Of a stretch of DNA of 64,000 nucleotides, positions 48,546-60,394 are shown piece after piece; positions within the stretch are counted from its first letter, which is position 1; every line of letters starts with the position of its first letter. Below the pieces are notes generated by a model. That model searched no databases and had not been told where the DNA came from. It saw only the letters and a program-made list of their open reading frames with translations. The DNA comes from Limanda limanda (taxonomy: Eukaryota; Chordata; Actinopteri; Pleuronectiformes; Pleuronectidae), in the NCBI RefSeq assembly GCF_963576545.1, contig NW_026870402.1, positions 682,001-746,000 of the forward strand, in the 5' to 3' direction. The position numbers and the translations under genes are program-made.

Positions 48546-49148
48546 AAAAAAAGTTATTCAAGAATATCTCTTTCTCCTATGTGCTTTCATCCCTAACCCT
48601 AACCCTAACCCTTCCGAAAGTCGGAGAAGCTCAAGGATGGTACCGATCGATGCGCGCTACCCCATTTAGTGGGGGTAGAGCCTACTTGCAAGTCTCTCCG
48701 ACCTTCACAAAAAAAGTTATTCAAGAATATCTCCTCAGATTTGGGGGAATTTCGTCGGTCGACCTCTTCCGAAGGTTGTACAAGCTCGGGGATGGTACCA
48801 ATCGATCCGCAGGACCCAAATTAGTCCAGATGCAACCCCTTTCCAAGTCTCTCCGACCTTCACAAAAAAAGTTATTCAAGAATATCTCTTTCTCCTATGT
48901 GCTTTCATCCCTAACCCTAACCCTAACCCTTCCGAAAGTCGGAGAAGCTCAAGGATGGTACCGATCGATGCGCGCTACCCCATTTAGTGGGGGTAGAGCC
49001 TACTTGCAAGTCTCTCCGACCTTCACAAAAAACGTTATTCAAGAATATCTCCTCAGATTTGGGGGAATTTCGTCGGTCGACCTCTTCCGAAGGTCGTACA
49101 AGCTCGGGGATGGTACCAATCGATCCGCAGGACCCAAATTAGTCCAGA
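48026..49148 (+). repeat. 2220-bp-offset duplication, copy 1
   Basis: Matches 50,246-51,368. Shared markers are TCGTAAAAG, CTTACAAGTC, GAAGGTTGTAC, ATGCAACCCC and AAAAAACGTT. 2220 is seven dimers minus one CCCTAA. Confidence 0.8.
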
Positions 49149-50245
49149 TGCAACCACTTTCCAAGTCTCTCCGACCTTCACAAAAAAAGTTATTCAAGAA
49201 TATATCTTTCTCCTATGTGCTTTCATCCCTAACCCTAACCCTTCCGAAAGTCGGAGAAGCTCAAGGATGGTACCGATCGATGCGCGCTACCCCATTTAGT
49301 GGGGGTAGAGCCTACTTGCAAGTCTCTCCGACCTTCACAAAAAAAGTTATTCAAGAATATCTCCTCAGATTTGGGGGAATTTCGTCGGTCGACCTCTTCC
49401 GAAGGTCGTACAAGCTCGGGGATGGTACCAATCGATCCGCAGGACCCAAATTAGTCCAGATGCAACCACTTTCCAAGTCTCTCCGACCTTCACAAAAAAA
49501 GTTATTCAAGAATATCTCTTTCTCCTATGTGCTTTCATCCCTAACCCTAACCCTAACCCTTCCGAAAGTCGGAGAAGCTCAAGGATGGTACCGATCGATG
49601 TGCGCTACCCCATTTAGTGGGGGTAAAGCCTACTTGCAAGTCTCTCCGACCTTCACAAAAAAAGTTATTCAAGAATATCTCCTCAGATTTGGGGGAATTT
49701 CGTCGGTCGACCTCTTCCGAAGGTCGTACAAGCTCGGGGATGGTACCAATCGATCCGCAGGACACAAATTAGTCCAGATGCAACCACTTTCCAAGTCTCT
49801 CCGACCTTCACAAAAAAAGTTATTCAAGAATATCTCTTTCTCCTATGTGCTTTCATCCCTAACCCTAACCCTAACCCTTCCGAAAGTCGGAGAAGCTCAA
49901 GGATGGTACCGATCGATGCGCGCTACCCCATTTAGTGGGGGTAGAGTTTACTTGCAAGTCTCACCGACCTTCACAAAAAAAGTTATTCAAGAATATCTCC
50001 TCAGATTTGGGGGAATTTCGTCGGTCGACCTCTTCCGAAGGTCGTACAAGCTCGGGGATGGAACCAATCGATCCGCAGGACCCAAATTAGTCCAGATGCA
50101 ACCACTTTCCAAGTCTCTCCGACCTTCACAAAAAACGTTATTCAAGAATATCTCTTTCTCCTATGTGCTTTCATCCCTAACCCTAACCCTAACCCTTCCG
50201 AAAGTCGGAGAAGCTCAAGGATGGTACCGATCGATGCGCGCTACT

Positions 50246-51368
50246 CCATTTAGTGGGGGTAGAGCCTACTTGCAAGTCTCTCCGACCTTCACAAAAAAAG
50301 TTATTCAAGAATATCTCCTCAGATTTGGGGGAATTCTGTCGGTCGACCTCTTTCGAAGGTCGTAAAAGCTCGGGGATGGTACCAATCGATCCGCAGGACC
50401 CAAATTAGTCCAGATGCAACCACTTTCTAAGTCTCTCCGACCTTCACAAAAAAAGTTATTCAAGAATATCTCTTTCTCCTATGTGCTTTCATCCCTAACC
50501 CTAACCCTAACCCTTCCGAAAGTCGGAGAAGCTCAAGGATGGTACCGATCGATGCGCGCTACCCCATTTAGTGGGGGTAGAGCCTACTTACAAGTCTCTC
50601 CGACCTTCACAAAAAAAGTTATTCAAGAATATCTCCTCAGATTTGGGGGAATTTCGTCGGTCGACCTCTTCCGAAGGTCGTACAAGCTCGGGGATGGTAC
50701 CAATCGATCCGCAGGACCCAAATTAGTCCAGATGCAACCACTTTCCAAGTCTCTCCGACCTTCACAAAAAAAGTTATTCAAGAATATCTCTTTCTCCTAT
50801 GTGCTTTCATCCCTAACCCTAACCCTAACCCTTCCGAAAGTCGGAGAAGCTCAAGGATGGTACCGATCGATGCGCGCTACCCCATTTAGTGGGGGTAGAG
50901 CCTACTTGCAAGTCTCTCCGACCTTCACAAAAAAAGTTATTCAAGAATATCTCCTCAGATTTGGGGGAATTTCGTCGGTCGACCTCTTCCGAAGGTTGTA
51001 CAAGCTCGGGGATGGTACCAATCGATCCGCAGGACCCAAATTAGTCCAGATGCAACCCCTTTCCAAGTCTCTCCGACCTTCACAAAAAAAGTTATTCAAG
51101 AATATCTCTTTCTCCTATGTGCTTTCATCCCTAACCCTAACCCTAACCCTTCCGAAAGTCGGAGAAGCTCAAGGATGGTACCGATCGATGCGCGCTACCC
51201 CATTTAGTGGGGGTAGAGCCTACTTGCAAGTCTCTCCGACCTTCACAAAAAACGTTATTCAAGAATATCTCCTCAGATTTGGGGGAATTTCGTCGGTCGA
51301 CCTCTTCCGAAGGTCGTACAAGCTCGGGGATGGTACCAATCGATCCGCAGGACCCAAATTAGTCCAGA
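50246..51368 (+). repeat. 2220-bp-offset duplication, copy 2
   Basis: Diverges from copy 1 at the right edge by AGATGAAACC and CTTCCTAAAGTCGG, which are shared only with the next duplication. Confidence 0.8.
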
Positions 51369-52605
51369 TGAAACCACTTTCCAAGTCTCTCCGACCTTCA
51401 CAAAAAAAGTTATTCAAGAATATATCTTTCTCCTATGTGCTTTCATCCCTAACCCTAACCCTTCCTAAAGTCGGAGAAGCTCAAGGATGGTACCGATCGA
51501 TGCGCGCTACCCCATTTAGTGGGGGTAGAGCCTACTTGCAAGTCTCTCCGACCTTCACAAAAAAAGTTATTCAAGAATATCTCCTCAGATTTGGGGGAAT
51601 TCTGTCGGTCGACCTCTTTCGAAGGTCGTACAAGCTCGGGGATGGTACCAATCGATCCGCAGGACCCAAATTAGTCCAGATGCAACCACTTTCCAAGTCT
51701 CTCCGACCTTCACAAAAAAAGTTATTCAAGAATATATCTTTCTCCTATGTGCTTTCATCCCTAACCCTAACCCTAACCCTTCCGAAAGTCGGAGAAGCTC
51801 AAGGATGGTACCGATCGATGCGCGCTACCCCATTTAGTGGGGGTAGAGCCTACTTGCAAGTCTCTCCGACCTTCACAAAAAAAGTTATTCAAGAATATCT
51901 CCTCAGATTTGGGGGAATTCTGTCGGTCGACCTCTTTCGAAGGTCGTACAAGCTCGGGGATGGTACCAATCGATCCGCAGGACCCAAATTAGTCCAGATG
52001 CAACCACTTTCCAAGTCTCTCCGACCTTCACAAAAAAAGTTATTCAAGAATATCTCTTTCTCCTATGTGCTTTCATCCCTAACCCTAACCCTTCCGAAAG
52101 TCGGAGAAGCTCAAGGATGGTACCGATCGATGCGCGCTACTCCATTTAGTGGGGGTAGAGCCTACTTGCAAGTCTCTCCGACCTTCACAAAAAAAGTTAT
52201 TCAAGAATATCTCCTCAGATTTGGGGGAATTCTGTCGGTCGACCTCTTTCGAAGGTCGTACAAGCTCGGGGATGGTACCAATCGATCCGCAGGACCCAAA
52301 TTAGTCCAGATGCAACCACTTTCCAAGTCTCTCCGACCTTCACAAAAAAAGTTATTCAAGAATATCTCTTTCTCCTATTTGCTTTCATCCCTAACCCTAA
52401 CCCTAACCCTTCCGAAAGTCGGAGAAGCTCAAGGATGGTACCGATCGATGCGCGCTACCCCATTTAGTGGGGGTAGAGCCTACTTGCAAGTCTCTCCGAC
52501 CTTCACAAAAAAAGTTATTCAAGAATATCTCTTTCTCCTATGTGCTTTCATCCCTAACCCTAACCCTAACCCTTCCGAAAGTCGGAGAAGCTCAAGGATG
52601 GTACC
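50562..52605 (+). repeat. 2059-bp-offset tandem duplication, copy 1
   Basis: Markers CTTACAAGTC, GAAGGTTGTAC, AGATGAAACC, CTTCCTAAAG, AATATATCTTTC, GCTACTCC and CCTATTTGCTTTC all recur 2059 bp to the right. It ends inside an A-A pair (52,368-52,693). Confidence 0.9.
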
Positions 52606-52620
52606 GATCGATGCGCGCTA

Positions 52621-54664
52621 CTCCATTTAGTGGGGGTAGAGCCTACTTACAAGTCTCTCCGACCTTCACAAAAAAAGTTATTCAAGAATATCTCCTCAGA
52701 TTTGGGGGAATTTCGTCGGTCGACCTCTTCCGAAGGTCGTACAAGCTCGGGGATGGTACCAATCGATCCGCAGGACCCAAATTAGTCCAGATGCAACCAC
52801 TTTCCAAGTCTCTCCGACCTTCACAAAAAAAGTTATTCAAGAATATCTCTTTCTCCTATGTGCTTTCATCCCTAACCCTAACCCTAACCCTTCCGAAAGT
52901 CGGAGAAGCTCAAGGATGGTACCGATCGATGCGCGCTACCCCATTTAGTGGGGGTAGAGCCTACTTGCAAGTCTCTCCGACCTTCACAAAAAAAGTTATT
53001 CAAGAATATCTCCTCAGATTTGGGGGAATTTCGTCGGTCGACCTCTTCCGAAGGTTGTACAAGCTCGGGGATGGTACCAATCGATCCGCAGGACCCAAAT
53101 TAGTCCAGATGCAACCCCTTTCCAAGTCTCTCCGACCTTCACAAAAAAAGTTATTCAAGAATATCTCTTTCTCCTATGTGCTTTCATCCCTAACCCTAAC
53201 CCTAACCCTTCCGAAAGTCGGAGAAGCTCAAGGATGGTACCGATCGATGCGCGCTACCCCATTTAGTGGGGGTAGAGCCTACTTGCAAGTCTCTCCGACC
53301 TTCACAAAAAACGTTATTCAAGAATATCTCCTCAGATTTGGGGGAATTTCGTCGGTCGACCTCTTCCGAAGGTCGTACAAGCTCGGGGATGGTACCAATC
53401 GATCCGCAGGACCCAAATTAGTCCAGATGAAACCACTTTCCAAGTCTCTCCGACCTTCACAAAAAAAGTTATTCAAGAATATATCTTTCTCCTATGTGCT
53501 TTCATCCCTAACCCTAACCCTTCCTAAAGTCGGAGAAGCTCAAGGATGGTACCGATCGATGCGCGCTACCCCATTTAGTGGGGGTAGAGCCTACTTGCAA
53601 GTCTCTCCGACCTTCACAAAAAAAGTTATTCAAGAATATCTCCTCAGATTTGGGGGAATTCTGTCGGTCGACCTCTTTCGAAGGTCGTACAAGCTCGGGG
53701 ATGGTACCAATCGATCCGCAGGACCCAAATTAGTCCAGATGCAACCACTTTCCAAGTCTCTCCGACCTTCACAAAAAAAGTTATTCAAGAATATATCTTT
53801 CTCCTATGTGCTTTCATCCCTAACCCTAACCCTAACCCTTCCGAAAGTCGGAGAAGCTCAAGGATGGTACCGATCGATGCGCGCTACCCCATTTAGTGGG
53901 GGTAGAGCCTACTTGCAAGTCTCTCCGACCTTCACAAAAAAAGTTATTCAAGAATATCTCCTCAGATTTGGGGGAATTCTGTCGGTCGACCTCTTTCGAA
54001 GGTCGTACAAGCTCGGGGATGGTACCAATCGATCCGCAGGACCCAAATTAGTCCAGATGCAACCACTTTCCAAGTCTCTCCGACCTTCACAAAAAAAGTT
54101 ATTCAAGAATATCTCTTTCTCCTATGTGCTTTCATCCCTAACCCTAACCCTTCCGAAAGTCGGAGAAGCTCAAGGATGGTACCGATCGATGCGCGCTACT
54201 CCATTTAGTGGGGGTAGAGCCTACTTGCAAGTCTCTCCGACCTTCACAAAAAAAGTTATTCAAGAATATCTCCTCAGATTTGGGGGAATTCTGTCGGTCG
54301 ACCTCTTTCGAAGGTCGTACAAGCTCGGGGATGGTACCAATCGATCCGCAGGACCCAAATTAGTCCAGATGCAACCACTTTCCAAGTCTCTCCGACCTTC
54401 ACAAAAAAAGTTATTCAAGAATATCTCTTTCTCCTATTTGCTTTCATCCCTAACCCTAACCCTAACCCTTCCGAAAGTCGGAGAAGCTCAAGGATGGTAC
54501 CGATCGATGCGTGCTACCCCATTTAGTGGGGGTAGAGCCTACTTGCAAGTCTCTCCGACCTTCACAAAAAAAGTTATTCAAGAATATCTCTTTCTCCTAT
54601 GTGCTTTCATCCCTAACCCTAACCCTAACCCTTCCGAAAGTCGGAGAAGCTCAAGGATGGTACC
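52621..54664 (+). repeat. 2059-bp-offset tandem duplication, copy 2
   Basis: Nearly identical to copy 1. The one difference I noticed is GCGTGC at 54,511, a CpG transition. It stops where the following A becomes a chimera. Confidence 0.9.
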
Positions 54665-54752
54665 AATCGATCAGCAGGACCCAAATTAGTCCAGATGCAA
54701 CCACTTTCCAAGTCTCTCCGACCTTCACAAAAAAAGTTATTCAAGAATATCT
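54590..54752 (+). repeat. Second-type A5'/B3' chimera (GATCAGCAGG)
   Basis: The A front with three CCCTAA units continues to AAGGATGG, then becomes B at GGTACCAATCGATC, with a private AGCAGG. The switch lies upstream of that in the domain I chimeras, so this is a separate exchange. Confidence 0.88.
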
Positions 54753-54896
54753 CCTTCTCCTATGTGCTTTTATCCCTAACCCCTAACCCTTCCGAAAGTC
54801 GGAGAAGCTCAAGGATGGTACCGATCCATTTAGTGGGGGTAGAGCCTACTTGCAAGTCTCTCCGACCTTCACAAAAAAAGTTATTCAAGAATATCT
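54753..54896 (+). repeat. A'' monomer with 14-bp deletion (144 bp)
   Basis: CCGATCCATTTAG replaces the usual segment between the KpnI/ClaI block and the hairpin, removing 14 bp (one ClaI site, GCGCGC and the left arm of the hairpin). The front is the A'' type with CCCTAACCCCTAACCC. I saw no other copy of this deletion. Confidence 0.88.
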
Positions 54897-57434
54897 CCTC
54901 AGATTTGGGGGAATTTCGTCGGTCGACCTCTTCCGAAGGTCGTACAAGCTCAGGGATGGTCCCAATCGATCCGCAGGACCCAAATTAGTCCAGATGCAAC
55001 CACTTTCCAAGTCTCTCCGACCTTCACAAAAAAAGTTATTCAAGAATATCTCTTTCTCCTATGTGCTTTCATCCCTAACCCTAACCCTAACCCTTCCGAA
55101 AGTCGGAGAAGCTCAAGGATGGTACCGATCGATGCGCGCTACCCCATTTAGTGGGGGTAGAGCCTACTTGCAAGTCTCTCCGACCTTCACAAAAAACGTT
55201 ATTCAAGAATATCTCCTCAGATTTGGGGGAATTTCGTCGGTCGACCTCTTCCGAAGGTCGTACAAGCTCGGGGATGGTACCAATCGATCCGCAGGACCCA
55301 AATTAGTCCAGATGCAACCACTTTCCAAGTCTCTCCGACCTTCACAAAAAAAGTTATTCAAGAATATATCTTTCTCCTATGTGCTTTCATCCCTAACCCT
55401 AACCCTAACCCTTCCGAAAGTCGGAGAAGCTCAAGGATGGTACCGATCGATGCGCGCTACCCCATTTAGTGGGGGTAGAGCCTACTTGCAAGTCTCTCTG
55501 ATCTTCACAAAAAAAGTTATTCAAGAATATCTCCTCAGATTTGGGGGAATTCTGTCGGTCGACCTCTTTCGAAGGTCGTACAAGCTCGGGGATGGTACCA
55601 ATCGATCCGCAGGACCCAAATTAGTCCAGATGCAACCACTTTCCAAGTCTCTCCGACCTTCACAAAAAAAGTTATTCAAGAATATATCTTTCTCCTATGT
55701 GCTTTCATCCCTAACCCTAACCCTAACCCTTCCGAAAGTCGGAGAAGCTCAAAGTAGGTACCGATCGATGCGCGCTACCCCATTTAGTGGGGGTAGAGCC
55801 TACTTGCAAGTCTCTCCGACCTTCACAAAACAAGTTATTCAAGAATATCTCCTCAGATTTGGGGGAATTCTGTCGGTCGACCTCTTTCGAAGGTCGTACA
55901 AGCTCGGGGATGGTACCAATCGATCCGCAGGACCCAAATTAGTCCAGATGCAACCACTTTCCAAGTCTCTCCAACCTTCACAAAAAAAGTTATTCAAGAA
56001 TATCTCTTTCTCCTATGTGCTTTCATCCCTAACCCTAACCCTTCCGAAAGTCGGAGAAGCTCAAGGATGGTACCGATCGATGCGCGCTACCCCATTTAGT
56101 GGGGGTAGAGCCTACTTGCAAGTCTCTCCGACCTTCACAAAAAAAGTTATTCAAGAATATCTCCTCAGATTTGGGGGAATTCTGCCGGTCGACCTCTTTC
56201 GAAGGTCGTACAAGCTCGGGGATGGTACCAATCGATCCGCAGGACCCAAATTAGTCCAGATGCAACCACTTTCCAAGTCTCTCCGACCTTCACAAAAAAA
56301 GTTATTCAAGAATATCTCTTTCTCCTATGTGCTTTCATCCCTAACCCTAACCCTAACCCTTCCGAAAGTCGGAGAAGCTCAAGGATGGTACCGATCGATG
56401 CGCGCTACCCCATTTAGTGGGGGTAGAGCCTACTTGCAAGTCTCTCCGACCTTCACAAAAAAAGTTATTCAAGAATATCTCCTCAGATTTGGGGGAATTC
56501 TGCCGGTCGACCTCTTTCGAAGGTCGTACAAGCTCGGGGATGGTACCAATCGATCCGCAGGACCCAAATTAGTCCAGATGCAACCACTTTCCAAGTCTCT
56601 CCGACCTTCACAAAAAAAGTTATTCAAGAATATCTCTTTCTCCTATGTGCTTTCATCCCTAACCCTAACCCTAACCCTTCCGAAAGTCGGAGAAGCTCAA
56701 GGATGGTACCGATCGATGCGCGCTACCCCATTTAGTGGGGGTAGAGCCTACTTGCAAGTCTCTCCGACCTTCACAAAAAAAGTTATTCAAGAATATCTCC
56801 TCAGATTTGGGGGAATTCTGCCGGTCGACCTCTTTCGAAGGTCGTACAAGCTCGGGGATGGTACCAATCGATCCGCAGGACCCAAATTAGTCCAGATGCA
56901 ACCACTTTCCAAGTCTCTCCGACCTTCACAAAAAAAGTTATTCAAGAATATCTCTTTCTCCTATGTGCTTTCATCCCTAACCCTAACCCTAACCCTTCCG
57001 AAAGTCGGAAAAGCTCAAGGATGGTACCGATCGATGCGCGCTACCCCATTTAGTGGGGGTAGAGCCTACTTGCAAGTCTCTCCGACCTTCACAAAAAAAG
57101 TTATTCAAGAATATCTCCTCAGATTTGGGGGAATTCTGTCGGTCGACCTCTTTCGAAGGTCGTACAAGCTCGGGGATGGTACCAATCGATCCGCAGGACC
57201 CAAATTAGTCCAGATGCAACCACTTTCCAAGTCTCTCCGACCTTCACAAAAAAAGTTATTCAAGAATATCTCTTTCTCCTATGTGCTTTCATCCCTAACC
57301 CTAACCCTAACCCTTCCGAAAGTCGGAGAAGCTCAAGGATGGTACCGATCGATGCGCGCTACCCCATTTAGTGGGGGTAGAGCCTACTTGCAAGTCTCTC
57401 CGACCTTCACAAAAAAAGTTATTCAAGAATATCT

Positions 57435-57597
57435 CTTTCTCCTATGTGCTTTCATCCCTAACCCTAACCCTAACCCTTCCGAAAGTCGGAGAAGCTCAAG
57501 GATGGTACCAATCGATCAGCAGGACCCAAATTAGTCCAGATGCAACCACTTTCCAAGTCTCTCCGACCTTCACAAAAAAAGTTATTCAAGAATATCT
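57435..57597 (+). repeat. Second-type chimera, copy 2
   Basis: Same GATCAGCAGG junction as at 54,590, again preceded by A (57,272) and followed by an A'' monomer (57,598-57,755). Confidence 0.88.
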
Positions 57598-57639
57598 CCT
57601 TCTCCTATGTGCTTTTATCCCTAACCCCTAACCCTTCCG

Positions 57640-58983
57640 AAAGTCGGAGAAGCTCAAGGATGGTACCGATCGATGCGCATTACCCCATTTAGTGGGGGTA
57701 GAGCCTACTTGCAAGTCTCTCCGACCTTCACAAAAAAAGTTATTCAAGAATATCTCCTCAGATTTGGGGGAATTTCGTCGGTCGACCCCTTCCGAAGGTC
57801 GTACAAGCTCGGGGATGGTACCAATCGATCCGCAGGACCCAAATTAGTCCAGACGCAACCACTTTCCAAGTCTCTCCGACCTTCACAAAAAAAGTTATTC
57901 AAGAATATCTCCTCAGATTTGGGGGAATTTCGTCGGTCGACCCCTTCCGAAGGTCGTACAAGCTCGGGGATGGTACCAATCGATCCGCAGGACCCAAATT
58001 AGTCCAGACGCAACCACTTTCCAAGTCTCTCCGACCTTCACAAAAAAAGTTATTCAATAATATCTCCTTCTCCTATGCGCTTTTATCCCTAACCCTAACC
58101 CTAACCCTTCCGAAAGTCGGAGAAGCTCAAGGATGGTACCGATCGATGCGCATTACCCCATTTAGTGGGGGTAGAGCCTACTTGCAAGTCTCTCCAACCT
58201 TCACAAAAAAAGTTATTCAAGAATATCTCCTCAGATTTGGGGGAATTTCGTCGGTCGACCTCTTCCGAAGGTCGTACAAGCTCGGGGATGGTACCAATCG
58301 ATCCGCAGGACCCAAATTAGTCCAGATGCAACCACTTTCCAAGTCTCTCCGACCTTCACAAAAAAAGTTATTCAAGAATATCTCCTTCTCCTATGTGCTT
58401 TTATCCCTAACCCCTAACCCTTCCGAAAGTCGGAGAAGCTCAAGGATGGTACTGATCGATGCGCATTACCCCATTTAGTGGGGGTAGAGCCTACTTGCAA
58501 GTCTCTCCGACCTTCACAAAAAAAGTTATTCAAGAATATCTCCTCAGATTTGGGGGAATTTCGTCGGTCGACCCCTTCCGAAGGTCGTACAAGCTCGGGG
58601 ATGGTACCAATCGATCCGCAGGACCCAAATTAGTCCAGACGCAACCACTTTCCAAGTTTCTCCGACCTTCACAAAAAAAGTTATTCAAGAATATCTCCTT
58701 CTCCTATGTGCTTTTATCCCTAACCCCTAACCCTTCCGAAAGTCGGAGAAGCTCAAGGATGGTACCGATCGATGCGCATTACCCCATTTAGTGGGGGTAG
58801 AGCCTACTTGCAAGTCTCTCCGACCTTCACAAAAAAAGTTATTCAAGAATATCTCCTCAGATTTGGGGGAATTTCGTCGGTCGACCCCTTCCGAAGGTCG
58901 TACAAGCTCGGGGATGGTACCAATCGATCCGCAGGACCCAAATTAGTCCAGACGCAACCACTTTCCAAGTCTCTCCGACCTTC
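57640..58983 (+). repeat. 1410-bp duplication, copy 1
   Basis: Order A'' B'' B'' A'' B A'' B'' A'' B''. Includes the B-B pair 57,756-58,065, whose second member ends in TTCAATAATATC. GTACTGATCG near 58,450 is private relative to the next copy. Confidence 0.85.
57756..58065 (+). repeat. B-B pair (B'' type)
   Basis: Two B'' monomers (57,756-57,910 and 57,911-58,065). Equivalent pairs lie at 59,166-59,475, 62,169-62,478 and 63,579-63,888, as expected from the 1410 and 4413 bp duplications. Confidence 0.9.
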
Positions 58984-59049
58984 AAAAAAAAGTTATTCAA
59001 GAATATCTCCTTCTCCTATGCGCTTTTATCCCTAACCCTAACCCTTCCG

Positions 59050-60393
59050 AAAGTCGGAGAAGCTCAAGGATGGTACCGATCGATGCGCATTACCCCATTT
59101 AGTGGGGGTAGAGCCTACTTGCAAGTCTCTCCGACCTTCACAAAAAAAGTTATTCAAGAATATCTCCTCAGATTTGGGGGAATTTCGTCGGTCGACCCCT
59201 TCCGAAGGTCGTACAAGCTCGGGGATGGTACCAATCGATCCGCAGGACCCAAATTAGTCCAGACGCAACCACTTTCCAAGTCTCTCCGACCTTCATAAAA
59301 AAAGTTATTCAAGAATATCTCCTCAGATTTGGGGGAATTTCGTCGGTCGACCCCTTCCGAAGGTCGTACAAGCTCGGGGATGGTACCAATCGATCCGCAG
59401 GACCCAAATTAGTCCAGACGCAACCACTTTCCAAGTCTCTCCGACCTTCACAAAAAAAGTTATTCAATAATATCTCCTTCTCCTATGCGCTTTTATCCCT
59501 AACCCTAACCCTAACCCTTCCGAAAGTCGGAGAAGCTCAAGGATGGTACCGATCGATGCGCATTACCCCATTTAGTGGGGGTAGAGCCTACTTGCAAGTC
59601 TCTCCAACCTTCACAAAAAAAGTTATTCAAGAATATCTCCTCAGATTTGGGGGAATTTCGTCGGTCGACCTCTTCCGAAGGTCGTACAAGCTCGGGGATG
59701 GTACCAATCGATCCGCAGGACCCAAATTAGTCCAGATGCAACCACTTTCCAAGTCTCTCCGACCTTCACAAAAAAAGTTATTCAAGAATATGTCCTTCTC
59801 CTATGTGCTTTTATCCCTAACCCCTAACCCTTCCGAAAGTCGGAGAAGCTCAAGGATGGTACCGATCGATGCGCATTACCCCATTTAGTGGGGGTAGAGC
59901 CTACTTGCAAGTCTCTCCGACCTTCACAAAAAAAGTTATTCAAGAATATCTCCTCAGATTTGGGGGAATTTCGTCGGTCGACCCCTTCCGAAGGTCGTAC
60001 AAGCTCGGGGATGGTACCAATCGATCCGCAGGACCCAAATTAGTCCAGACGCAACCACTTTCCAAGTTTCTCCGACCTTCACAAAAAAAGTTATTCAAGA
60101 ATATCTCCTTCTCCTATGTGCTTTTATCCCTAACCCTAACCCTTCCGAAAGTCGGAGAAGCTCAAAGATGGTACCGATCGATGCGCATTACCCCATTTAG
60201 TGGGGGTAGAGCCTACTTGCAAGTCTCTCCGACCTTCACAAAAAAAGTTATTCAAGAATATCTCCTCAGATTTGGGGGAATTTCGTCGGTCGACCCCTTC
60301 CGAAGGTCGTACAAGCTCGGGGATGGTACCAATCGATCCGCAGGACCCAAATTAGTCCAGACGCAACCACTTTCCAAGTCTCTCCGACCTTCA
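59050..60393 (+). repeat. 1410-bp duplication, copy 2
   Basis: Same order at a 1410-bp offset. Private changes are CTTCATAAAA at 59,296, AATATGTCC near 59,788 and an uninterrupted two-unit telomere block near 60,130. Confidence 0.85.
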
Positions 60394-60394
60394 T

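Larger units (their letters stand above)
12527..54589 (+). repeat. Domain II: regular 318-bp AB dimer array with nested higher-order repeats
   Basis: A and B alternate with few exceptions, giving a basic period of 318 bp. Larger spacings are mostly multiples of 318, reduced by 6 for each A with one CCCTAA fewer (for example 3810 = 12 x 318 - 6). All three common B front subtypes occur. Register breaks are limited to A-A pairs (14,272; 22,359; 26,013; 44,273; 45,545; 52,368; 54,427, the last with a chimeric partner) and one B-B pair (44,917). The 318-bp period is divisible by three, so one plus-strand frame stays open for long distances; this is not evidence of coding. Confidence 0.9.
55982..60394 (+). 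repeat. 4413-bp segmental duplication, copy 1
   Basis: Contains ordinary dimers with CTGCCGG B subtypes (56.1-57.0 kb), an A plus second-type chimera, then the A''/B'' block. The part up to about 59,587 is repeated in the second copy within the window. A private variant is GTCGGAAAAGC near 57,010. Confidence 0.9.
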
